Source: CAZTYW01 sp964617695 (GTDB lineage Bacteria; Chloroflexota; Dehalococcoidia; UBA2247; RBG-13-53-26). Taken from it: 30,320 bases of DNA. The notes under the pieces were generated by a model. The model made no database searches. It was not told the DNA's origin and saw nothing but the letters and a program-made list of their open reading frames with translations. The translations under genes were made by a program, and so were the position numbers. This document shows positions 24,223 through 30,320 of the stretch, one piece after another. How positions within the stretch are numbered: position 1 is the stretch's first letter; each line of letters opens with the position of its first letter. The stretch lies in NCBI GenBank assembly GCA_964617695.1, contig CAZTYW010000019.1, positions 1 to 30,320 on the forward strand, in the 5' to 3' direction.

Positions 24223-25395
24223 TTACTCTCTGACTCCTATGGTCTGGACCTCCTCTTCCTCTCCCCTCTCGGCGATCTCCGCACCTCTGGTGATCACCTC
24301 AACAAAGTCCGTGATTGACATATCTCTACCGCCCAGACCACCTATAAAGCCGACTACCTTCGTCCTCATCTGACGAGAGCAAAGCGCCGACCTGACTTCA
24401 CAGCAGACCGGCCCACCCGGCCCGCCGAAGGAAATGCAGCGGTCAAACACGACCAGGACGTCGGCATTCTCGACCGCCTGGCTGAGTTCCTCAAACGGGA
24501 AAGGCCTCCAGAGACGCAGCCTGATCAGTCCCACCTTCTGTCCCTGCTGTCTGAGTTCGTCCACTGCCAGCATGGCCGTTTCGCTGTAGCTGCCCATGGT
24601 CAGCAGCAGGGTGCTGGCATCTTCCGACCTGTATGGCTCGATCGGGTGGTACTGGCGGCCGCTCAGTTTGGCAAACTCGTTCCACACCTGGCTGATGACA
24701 GGCCTTGTTGACCTGAGAGCGTGGTCCTGAGCTTTCTTCGTCTCCGAGTATATGTTGGGGGGAGCAAAGGCTCCCATGGTCACCGGCCTGTCGGGATCAA
24801 GGGCAAACGGATGATGGTACGGGGGAAGGAACCTGTCGACGTCCTGCTGTTCCAGCAGTACCAGAGGCTCGACAACGTGCGACAGGTGAAAGCCGTCGAG
24901 ATGCACCATCACCGGGAACAGGACGTCGGGGTGCTCGGCAATGCGAAATGCACACAGGGTGAGGTCGAATGCCTGTTGCCCGTTCTCGGCAAACATCTGG
25001 ATCCAGCCGGTGTCCCGGACTGCCATAACGTCGGAATGGTCGCCCCAAACGCTGAGGGGGGATGACAGCGCCCTGTTGGCGACTGCCATGACGACCGGCA
25101 GCCTCATGGCGGAGGCTACGTACAGCACCTCGTGCATCAGCTCCAGTCCCTGCCCGGCGGTTGCGGTGAACGTCCTCGCCCCTGCTGCTGACGAACCCAG
25201 GCAGGCGCTCATGGCAGAGTGCTCGGACTCGACCGGAATGTAACGCGCATCCAGCTCCCCGTTGGCCACCAGCTCTGCCAGCCGTTCAACGATGTGCGTT
25301 TGAGGGGTGATTGGGTAGGCAGCTACCACGTCGGTGTCAGCCAGTTTGACTGCCTCGGCTACGGCCTGGGAACCCTCCATTCCCACCATTTGCAT
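24223..25395 (-). CDS. porA: 2-oxoacid:ferredoxin oxidoreductase alpha subunit (PorA)
   Basis: A 390-residue subunit containing the pyrimidine-binding domain and the transketolase-C-like domain. Diagnostic text is GSQAVAEAVKLADTDVVAAYPITPQTHIVERL near the N-terminus, VESEHSAMSACLGSSAAGARTFTATAGQGLELMHEVL, and PVVMAVANRALSSPLSVWGDHSD. The first ATG (MQMVGMEG) gives the normal short lead. The C-terminal domain runs from about residue 260. It is bound to porB and porD by gaps of 0 and 4 nt. Confidence 0.93.
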   Translation of the reverse strand: MQMVGMEGSQAVAEAVKLADTDVVAAYPITPQTHIVERLAELVANGELDARYIPVESEHSAMSACLGSSAAGARTFTATAGQGLELMHEVLYVASAMRLPVVMAVANRALSSPLSVWGDHSDVMAVRDTGWIQMFAENGQQAFDLTLCAFRIAEHPDVLFPVMVHLDGFHLSHVVEPLVLLEQQDVDRFLPPYHHPFALDPDRPVTMGAFAPPNIYSETKKAQDHALRSTRPVISQVWNEFAKLSGRQYHPIEPYRSEDASTLLLTMGSYSETAMLAVDELRQQGQKVGLIRLRLWRPFPFEELSQAVENADVLVVFDRCISFGGPGGPVCCEVRSALCSRQMRTKVVGFIGGLGGRDMSITDFVEVITRGAEIAERGEEEEVQTIGVRE

Positions 25396-25399
25396 TACG

Positions 25400-25720
25400 C
25401 TATTCCTCCGGGACCATTTTTATTGCCTGAGTCCAGCATTCTCTGGCGCAGATACCACAGCCTTTGCAGTAGTACAGGTCGGCCTCAAAGTATTTCTCAG
25501 GGGTCATGCTGACGCACCCCTCGGGGCAGAAGAGGTAGCATATGCCGCACTTTATGCATTTGTCCTTGTCCCACACCGGCCTCTCGGACCTCCAGTCACC
25601 GGTCTTGTATTCAGCCGCGCTGCCGGCCTCGGTTACGACGGCACCCGTGTCTATGTCATGCCAGGTGTAGTCGGTCTCTTTGCGCCTGCTAGTCAAGCTC
25701 TCCTCTCCTTCGGCTGTCAT
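25400..25720 (-). CDS. porD: 2-oxoacid:ferredoxin oxidoreductase delta subunit (PorD), ferredoxin-like
   Basis: A small subunit with two [4Fe-4S] clusters: CIKCGICYLFCPEGC and CKGCGICARECWTQA. Before them is the PorD lead ETDYTWHDIDTGAVVTEAGSAAEYKTGDWRSERPVWD. The frame is open to 25777 (TTG) with a further ATG at 25759; the extra residues are low-complexity and proline-rich, so I take the ATG at 25720, though none of the candidates has a clear ribosome site. It takes electrons from the TPP subunit to ferredoxin or possibly to the diaphorase encoded downstream. Confidence 0.9.
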   Translation of the reverse strand: MTAEGEESLTSRRKETDYTWHDIDTGAVVTEAGSAAEYKTGDWRSERPVWDKDKCIKCGICYLFCPEGCVSMTPEKYFEADLYYCKGCGICARECWTQAIKMVPEE

Positions 25721-25783
25721 TGGTTGCAAATGGGGAGGGGACGGGACCCCTCCCTTCATCAAACACGTGCTGGTCAAAACGCA

Positions 25784-26329
25784 TCAGGCTATTGCGGTCT
25801 CTTCAAAGGCACGCCGGCAGGCCTCCATGTTCCTGTCAGCCCTGGCTCCGAAACGGTGTTTGAGCGGCTCCTCCAGCGAGCCAATCTTGACGATGTCGGT
25901 TGCCTTCAGTATTGCCCCTAGCATAGTGGTGTTCACGATAGGCACGCCGATGGTCTGAAGAGCGATGGTGGAGGCGTCAACTGCAGCTATTGTCCATCCA
26001 TTGCCGAAGCTGGCTCGCAGTTCCTCCGGGGTGCTTTTGGTGTTCAGAATGACTATGCCTCTGTCCTTCAGACCGGAGGTCACGTCGACAATGGTGAGCA
26101 GACCGGGATCGAGGACGGCTATCGCGTCGGGCTGCCTGATCTCGGCTCGAATCCTGATTGGCTTGTCATCCGTCCGTACAAAAGCCTGGACGGGCGCTCC
26201 TCTTCTCTCTGGGCCGAAGCTGGGAAAAGCCGTAGCGTACTTTCCTTCGGAGATGGCTGCCAGGGCCAGAAGTTCTGCAGAAGTGACTGCTCCTTGCCCG
26301 CCCCTACCGTGAAGTCTCAACTCGATCAT
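25784..26329 (-). CDS. porC: 2-oxoacid:ferredoxin oxidoreductase gamma subunit (PorC)
   Basis: A 181-residue subunit that opens IELRLHGRGGQGAVTSAELLALAA and continues with YATAFPSFGPERRGAPVQAFVR, both characteristic of PorC/gamma. It is the first gene of the seven-gene operon. The ATG at 26329 lies about 11 nt after the predicted transcription start, with only a weak ribosome site. Confidence 0.94.
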   Translation of the reverse strand: MIELRLHGRGGQGAVTSAELLALAAISEGKYATAFPSFGPERRGAPVQAFVRTDDKPIRIRAEIRQPDAIAVLDPGLLTIVDVTSGLKDRGIVILNTKSTPEELRASFGNGWTIAAVDASTIALQTIGVPIVNTTMLGAILKATDIVKIGSLEEPLKHRFGARADRNMEACRRAFEETAIA

Positions 26330-26346
26330 CTAGGTCGTCTAAGGTC

Positions 26347-26375
26347 TATTATAGGGTTCTGCGTCGGGTGAGGCA
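26347..26375 (-). promoter_or_regulatory. Promoter of the por-nuo operon
   Basis: Minus strand TTGCCT (26370-26375), a 17-nt spacer and a perfect TATAAT (26347-26352). The predicted start is near 26340, leaving a leader of only about 11 nt. Confidence 0.65.
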
Positions 26376-26476
26376 AGCCGTACAATGTCGCGCACGAATC
26401 ACGCAGGGGCGGCCCGGGGGTGTCGGGGCGCAGCGTCTCCGATTCAAACCGACCGTGAAGACCAGATCAGGCGACC

Positions 26477-26552
26477 TGGTGGAGCTGAGGGGATTCGAGC
26501 CCCTGACCTCCTCCGTGCAAGGGAGGCGCTCCCCCAATTGAGCTACAGCCCC
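26477..26552 (-). tRNA. tRNA-Ala, anticodon TGC, CCA encoded
   Basis: On the minus strand the acceptor GGGGCTG pairs with CAGCTCC (one G-U), followed by discriminator A and an encoded CCA (26477-26479). The D arm is GCTC/GAGC, the anticodon loop CTTGCAC gives TGC, and the T arm is AGGGG-CTCGAAT-CCCCT. It precedes the por promoter by about 100 bp. An open frame reading across it (GSNPLSSTR) is a tRNA artefact. Confidence 0.95.
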
Positions 26553-26712
26553 GGTGACAAGCGAACTTCGGCAAATGAGATAGGCCGGGACCTTGCTGGC
26601 CCCCGTCTGGCGGAGGCTGCCTTCTGGATTTTAGCATCGCCAGGAGGCAGGGTCAACGCAGCGACTGCGACGGTAAGCCCCACATCCAGGCTGAGAGAGT
26701 CCTTGCCAGAGC

Positions 26713-27156
26713 CTACTCTGCTGCACGCTGCTCATGGCTAGCTTTGTCAAGAATTCCTCCAAGCAGTGCTTCCAAGTTAGGAGGTAGCTTGCAGACTACC
26801 ATTTGAATTGACTCGGTTCCTAGCCTGCTTGCTCGACGTCGAATGAGTTGGCAGAATGCATCATCTGTGAAGACCATTAGTTTTCGTACACCTGCTGGGA
26901 TTACCTTAAGGTAACCGACTTCTGTTAGATCCTTTCTGACGCCACCCGTGTTCTCCCGCCCTGTCCTTGTTACTGCTCTATTGCAGAGAATGGCCGCGAC
27001 TATGGAACTGTCCTCTGCCACAGCGTCAAAGGTGTAATTTCCTCCACTCGTCAACTGAAGAGACTTCTCTTTGAAGGCATGCCCAGTGAACTGCCTAGAA
27101 AGCCAACTACGCACATAAGGTTCAATCTCAGTCTTTATCTTGGTAGTATCTGCCAT
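26713..27156 (-). CDS. Unrecognised 147-residue protein at the edge of the accessory region
   Basis: I do not recognise the family. It looks like a real gene: a balanced, mixed alpha/beta composition, and GAGGTG about 6 nt before the ATG at 27156. Residues 38-60 (GGNYTFDAVAEDSSIVAAILCN) have the shape of a PD-(D/E)xK nuclease core, hydrophobic strand-D-turn-strand, but the expected E-x-K is absent, so if related it would be degenerate. A following strand RKLMVFTDDAFCQLIRRRASRL and KDLTEVGYLKVIPAG suggest a Rossmann-like order. It faces away from the XRE-methyltransferase operon, with about 430 bp between them. Confidence 0.6.
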   Translation of the reverse strand: MADTTKIKTEIEPYVRSWLSRQFTGHAFKEKSLQLTSGGNYTFDAVAEDSSIVAAILCNRAVTRTGRENTGGVRKDLTEVGYLKVIPAGVRKLMVFTDDAFCQLIRRRASRLGTESIQMVVCKLPPNLEALLGGILDKASHEQRAAE

Positions 27157-27242
27157 ATGGACACCTCAAGTTCATAGAGCCTAGATGAGTCAACAGGTTC
27201 CATCCTGCACCTCTGAAGCAACAGTCTGAGAGCGCGACAACC

Positions 27243-27446
27243 TTAGCCATGGCAAGCCTCCTTATCGGAAGGACCAAATGTTGCCGGTCTATCTTGCCTG
27301 AATCCAGCCCCCGCAGCATTGCCGCAGAACACGGCTCGTAGGTCTGGCTCGATTACATCCGGGAGAACGGCCGTTCTTTTCCTCTCTCCGGTGGTCCATT
27401 TTACGCCACTGGTTTCGCGGCAAGCAAGAGTGCCTAGCTGGCCCAA
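27243..27446 (-). pseudogene. Probable N-terminal remnant of a Mug/TDG-type mismatch DNA glycosylase
   Basis: The frame contains TGERKRTAVLPDVIEPDLRAVFCGNAAG (about residues 20-47), which aligns with the start of Mug proteins (a D-I/V-hydrophobic-P-x-L-R-V-V-F-C-G strand followed by the active-site loop). After NAAG the similarity stops and the frame ends 20 residues later, well short of the roughly 165-200 residues of a whole enzyme. No continuation was seen in the other frames downstream. The match rests on about 16 residues, so it may be chance. Confidence 0.42.
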
Positions 27447-27508
27447 CCTTACTTATCATCGGAAGTCGGCCATTTTCACCATCTGGCTGTAGAGGCTTGA
27501 TAAGAGTA

Positions 27509-27528
27509 TTTCCCAAAAAGTTGGGAAA
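27509..27528. promoter_or_regulatory. Inverted repeat, candidate operator for the XRE regulator
   Basis: TTTCCCAA-AAAG-TTGGGAAA is a perfect 8-bp inverted repeat with a 4-nt centre, ending 15 bp before the -35 of the xre-methyltransferase promoter. Small regulators of restriction-modification loci commonly bind such repeats upstream of their own gene. A transcription-terminator role is less likely because no gene ends here. Confidence 0.5.
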
Positions 27529-27543
27529 ATGTCTGCTCTGGCA

Positions 27544-27572
27544 TCGACAATTGGCGCGGAACTTGCTATCCT
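27544..27572 (+). promoter_or_regulatory. Promoter of the xre-methyltransferase-ATPase operon
   Basis: TCGACA (27544-27549), a 17-nt spacer and TATCCT (27567-27572), with an extended -10 TG at 27564-27565. The start site would be about 9 nt before the ATG at 27588. The -35 is identical to that of the promoter at 12397. Confidence 0.5.
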
Positions 27573-27587
27573 GCAGGCAGGTGAAAT

Positions 27588-27833
27588 ATGCCTATCCGTG
27601 TCCGTCTGGCCCGCCTGCTGGGAGAGCGCAAGCTGAGGGCAGCAGAGCTGTCTCGTAGAACGGGCATCAACAAGAACACTGTTTCAGCCCTTTGGAACGA
27701 GCGAAGCTCTCGGATCGGGTTCGACACGCTTGAAAGGCTTTGCCGCGAATTAGACTGTCACGTGGGGGACATCCTCGAGTATACCAGCGACAAGGACTCG
27801 TCGACGGTGACACATGACGATCACGATAGCTGA
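27588..27833 (+). CDS. Small XRE/Cro-family helix-turn-helix regulator
   Basis: An 81-residue DNA-binding protein of the HTH_26-like XRE group: RVRLARLLGERKLRAAELSRRTGINKNTVSALWNERSSRIGFDTLERLCRELDCHVGDILEY covers the five-helix domain (about 4-64), with recognition helix around NKNTVSALWN. Such single-domain regulators sit upstream of DNA methyltransferases and act like controller proteins. Its 3' end overlaps the methyltransferase start by 20 nt, so the two are translationally linked. A candidate operator lies just upstream of the promoter. Confidence 0.88.
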   Translation: MPIRVRLARLLGERKLRAAELSRRTGINKNTVSALWNERSSRIGFDTLERLCRELDCHVGDILEYTSDKDSSTVTHDDHDS

Positions 27834-29235
27834 GAGACTAACGAACGTGCTGCACGGGGAAGATGGGCCCGTAGTATGCCAAGCGTCCGACGCGGCGTCA
27901 GGCCCAGTGCACAGTGAAAGGACATTCATTGACCTCTTCGCAGGAGCTGGCTGTCTATCCCTTGGCTTAATGGCTAGTGGATGGCGTGGTCTGCTTGCCG
28001 TGGAGAAGGACGCGATGGCCTTCGAGACACTTCGCCACAACTTGATAGAAAAACGCCATGGCTTTGCTTATGATTGGCCTGAATGGTTCCCGCAGAGACC
28101 ATGCACGGTAGGAAGATTTGCCAGAAAATACCAACAGGATTTACTGCAACTCCGTGGCAAGGTGACCATGATCGCCGGCGGACCGCCATGCCAAGGTTTC
28201 TCGTTTGCCGGGAGGCGGAACAAGGCCGACGCGAGGAATTCACTGTTTCGGTCATACATGCAAGTTGTGGAAGCTATTCAGCCTCTTTTCATCCTGCTGG
28301 AAAACGTACACGGAATTGCTGTCGACTTCGGTAAGAAACAGCGCTCGAAGAACGGGACGAGAACCGGCCGGCCTGCTGTCCCATACTCGCAGAAAATCGC
28401 TAGAGCACTGGAAAAGGCTGGTTACGTTGTGAAACCCGATCTGGTTCGAGCCGCAGATTTCGGCGTGCCCCAATTTCGGCCGAGGTACTTCCTTATCGCA
28501 GTACATAAAGCTGCACCCCTGCCACTGGTGAGCGGAGATCCGTTCAAGGCATTGGCTGGCCTACGGGAGGAGTTCCTTTTATCGAAGGGACTGCCCGTCA
28601 ACCGCGCTGTGTCGGTTAAAGAAGCCATCTCGGATCTTGAAACCGCCAACAGCGAGATATGTCCCTGTTCAGACGCGCCCAGATTTATGCAGGGCGACTA
28701 TTCATCTTCAAATACACATTATCAACACTTGATGCGCGGTGACCTGCGGAACTGTCTACCGGATAGTCATCGGCTGGCCAACCACCTGCCAGAAACTGCG
28801 AAGCGCTTCGCTGAAATCCTAGCTACATGCCGCAGGGGGGTTCAGCTCAACAAAGCTGACAGGGAACGTCTTGGCTTGAAGAAAAAGTGCACCGTTCCGC
28901 TGGATCCTGCGAGACCTTCTCACACGCTTACAACGTTGCCTGACGACATTATTCATTACGCTGAGCCCCGAATCTTAACCGTGCGCGAGTACGCGCGGCT
29001 CCAGAGCATTCCTGACTGGTTTCAGTTCCGTGGTAAGTACACTACAGGCGGTGATCGGCGGGCTCGAGAGTGTCCACGCTACACGCAAGCTGGGAACGCT
29101 GTGCCCCCATTTCTGGGCGAAGCACTGGGCACCGTGCTTGGGCAACTACATGCGGAGTTTGTCAGGATACGACATGCACCCGAACGAGAACACGACCTGA
29201 GAGAGGCGCTGTTCGTCGAAGTTGGAGGAACCTAG
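27814..29235 (+). CDS. DNA (cytosine-5)-methyltransferase
   Basis: A 473-residue C5-methyltransferase with motif I FIDLFAGAGCLSLG (38-51), motif IV GGPPCQGFS (122-130, catalytic C126), motif VI LENV (162-165), motif VIII QFRPRYFLIA (220-229), and motifs IX-X at ILTVREYARLQSIPDWF and QAGNAVPP near the end. The target-recognition part lies between about 230 and 400. It belongs to the large group seen in restriction and phage-defence loci; target sequence unknown. The start ATG is 20 nt inside the preceding gene. Codon and base use appears more A/T-rich than the core genes by eye. No restriction endonuclease follows directly; the next gene is an ATPase. Confidence 0.93.
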   Translation: MTITIAERLTNVLHGEDGPVVCQASDAASGPVHSERTFIDLFAGAGCLSLGLMASGWRGLLAVEKDAMAFETLRHNLIEKRHGFAYDWPEWFPQRPCTVGRFARKYQQDLLQLRGKVTMIAGGPPCQGFSFAGRRNKADARNSLFRSYMQVVEAIQPLFILLENVHGIAVDFGKKQRSKNGTRTGRPAVPYSQKIARALEKAGYVVKPDLVRAADFGVPQFRPRYFLIAVHKAAPLPLVSGDPFKALAGLREEFLLSKGLPVNRAVSVKEAISDLETANSEICPCSDAPRFMQGDYSSSNTHYQHLMRGDLRNCLPDSHRLANHLPETAKRFAEILATCRRGVQLNKADRERLGLKKKCTVPLDPARPSHTLTTLPDDIIHYAEPRILTVREYARLQSIPDWFQFRGKYTTGGDRRARECPRYTQAGNAVPPFLGEALGTVLGQLHAEFVRIRHAPEREHDLREALFVEVGGT

Positions 29236-29238
29236 CAT

Positions 29239-30320
29239 ATGCCACGTGGAACAAATGTGTGGGTATCAGAGCTTCTAACTTGGCATGGCCAGGAACGAGG
29301 TGGTGTGCGGGTCCCATTCCAGTCTAGCATGGGAAGGCCCTTGGGTTCTGTCGTGGCTACCCCACTGATTGATAAGCTTCGCTCGTTAGCTCGGGATTTG
29401 GCAAACGGCGTGCCTGATGCCCCTCGCTGGCTGTTTCTAGTGGGGGGACCGGGAAACGGTAAGTCAGAAGCTGTTGAGGCATTCATCAATGAGGTCGATA
29501 TGGCAACAGGCTGCCGCAGTAGGTTGGCGGAAACCGTTGCTGAGAAATTCTCACCTAGGCCGGTTACACCCAGGCACGTCACTGTAGAGGCCGCGGACCT
29601 CGAGGAGAGCGGAGATGTCTTCGGCCAGAGAATTCGCAGATTGATTCTCATACAAGACGCATCAGCCGTCGATGGTCCGAGCCAAAATGCAGAAGAGGAG
29701 CTGATTGATGACCTTGGGGACTTGCTCACAAGCCCTTCTGGCCAAGAGCCGGTTTTTATCTGCTGTGCCAACCGTGGCCTTCTGGCGCGAGCGCGTTCCA
29801 CAATCCAGTCAAAAACAGTACACCAGTGGCTCAATACCCCACAGGTTACTGGCCTTCTGACCGAGCTGCTTATCGCTACCGGCGTCGGTCCCGGTTCAGT
29901 AACGCCTAGCCGACCTCGGTGTTGGCCTCTAGACTATGACTCTCGTTTTGCAGCCTGGCCCTTAGATCTCGATACAATCATGGTCAGCGAGGACGGTCAA
30001 TCCCCATTCGAGCAGATGCTGCTATCGGCGGTTGACGTGAACAAGTGGCAGGGGCAGGACAGTTGCGGTGATTGCACTTCAAGGACGCTCTGTCCCTTTT
30101 ACAGTAACGCCGCAGTCCTGCGGGAAGAAGCGCCGCGCCAGCGCTTACTCAGGCTGCTACGCCACGCCGAGATGGCGACTGGGCAACGATGGAACTTTCG
30201 TGATGCGTTTTCGCTTTGTGCAGAGCTACTTGTGGGGCAGCGCGATGATTTTAGGGTAGCCAATACCATCTCTTCCCCTTGCACGTGGGCCCACGAGCGT
30301 GTAGACGAGATTACATTGGG
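29239..30320 (+). CDS. P-loop ATPase (AAA+-like), incomplete at the window edge
   Basis: An open frame from the ATG at 29239 to the end of the window, 360 residues without a stop. GGAGGA at 29224-29229 is 9 nt before the ATG, and it follows the methyltransferase by 3 nt. Walker A is GGPGNGKS (69-76); LILIQDAS (about 135-142) is a candidate Walker B and VFICCANRG (172-180) resembles a sensor-1 strand with an Asn. A cysteine motif SCGDCTSRTLCPFYSN (275-290; C276, C279, C285) may bind metal, followed by RQRLLRLLRHAEMATGQRWNFRDAFSL, helical. I cannot place the family. A 200-residue frame on the opposite strand is serine-rich and is a shadow. Confidence 0.83.
   Translation, partial: MPRGTNVWVSELLTWHGQERGGVRVPFQSSMGRPLGSVVATPLIDKLRSLARDLANGVPDAPRWLFLVGGPGNGKSEAVEAFINEVDMATGCRSRLAETVAEKFSPRPVTPRHVTVEAADLEESGDVFGQRIRRLILIQDASAVDGPSQNAEEELIDDLGDLLTSPSGQEPVFICCANRGLLARARSTIQSKTVHQWLNTPQVTGLLTELLIATGVGPGSVTPSRPRCWPLDYDSRFAAWPLDLDTIMVSEDGQSPFEQMLLSAVDVNKWQGQDSCGDCTSRTLCPFYSNAAVLREEAPRQRLLRLLRHAEMATGQRWNFRDAFSLCAELLVGQRDDFRVANTISSPCTWAHERVDEITL

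Larger units (their letters stand above)
27157..27587. other. Intergenic stretch of the accessory region
   Basis: About 430 bp between divergent genes. It holds the Mug-like remnant, an inverted repeat at 27509-27528 and the promoter at 27544-27572. Other open frames here (up to 75 residues) overlap each other in different frames and have no protein-like character. Confidence 0.5.

Noticed and set aside
26349..26537. A short minus-strand frame containing GSNPLSSTR
   Set aside because: This is the familiar false protein made by reading through a tRNA gene, here tRNA-Ala.
29232..29834. A 200-residue minus-strand open frame opposite the ATPase
   Set aside because: It is serine- and alanine-rich with no motif, while the plus strand encodes a Walker A motif with a good ribosome site.
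26477..30320. tRNA-Ala as the attachment site of an integrated island
   Set aside because: The accessory genes lie on the 5' side of the tRNA, not at its 3' end, no repeat of the tRNA 3' end was seen to the right, and no integrase is present.
27814..30320. Assignment to DISARM or BREX
   Set aside because: The C5-methyltransferase is shared with DISARM, but no helicase, DUF1998, PLD or alkaline-phosphatase-type gene is visible in the window, so naming a known system would be guesswork.
1..30320. CRISPR arrays or transposases
   Set aside because: No repeated spacer pattern, terminal inverted repeats or transposase frames were seen.

Overview
The window reads as a piece of an assembled (probably metagenomic) scaffold from an anaerobic bacterium, most likely a member of the Chloroflexota close to Dehalococcoidia. 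That placement is an inference from gene content: a four-subunit 2-oxoacid:ferredoxin oxidoreductase joined to NuoE/NuoF-like genes, a giant HgdC/BcrA-type reductive ATPase, a short ArgA-like acetyltransferase, and a UbiE-type quinone methyltransferase. No rRNA or marker gene settles the taxonomy. One run of 100 N (17195-17294) is a scaffold gap inside a methyltransferase gene.

Layout. 193-1359: purC and purS. 1564-2976: a GlcD-type FAD oxidase, convergent with ubiE/menG (3064-3759, minus). 3970-5035: a Fur/Zur-like repressor whose apparent promoter carries a perfect palindrome and whose mRNA may be leaderless, followed by a six-helix membrane protein with many histidines. 5383-8175: a plus-strand run of PAC2-family protein, NAD kinase, short ArgA-like GNAT and NUDIX hydrolase. 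8172-12329 (minus): a 1385-residue protein with two fused ASKHA activase domains and a dehydratase-like Fe-S portion. 12488-17493: a membrane transglutaminase-like protein and a glycan-type cluster (GT4, methyltransferase, alpha/alpha-barrel protein, TylF-like methyltransferase, and a gapped methyltransferase on minus). 17608-19947 (minus): usp, trkA-N, trkA, pheA, all overlapping. 20174-20246: tRNA-Arg(CCG). 20247-26329 (minus): a seven-gene operon, por gamma-delta-alpha-beta then nuoE-nuoF-hoxU-like. 26477-26552 (minus): tRNA-Ala(TGC) with encoded CCA.

From about 26700 to the right edge the content changes to accessory DNA: an unrecognised 147-residue protein, a probable remnant of a Mug-type DNA glycosylase, then an operon of a small XRE regulator, a cytosine-C5 DNA methyltransferase, and a P-loop (AAA+-like) ATPase that runs off the end. 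The ATPase is open at its 3' end. This is the best candidate for an undescribed system: a self-regulated modification module with an NTPase, probably a restriction or defence locus whose remaining genes lie beyond the window.

Several independent promoters (fur, the giant ATPase, por, xre) place the -10 so close to the start codon that the leader would be about 0-11 nt. Leaderless or very short-leader expression therefore seems common here, alongside clear Shine-Dalgarno sites at internal operon genes.
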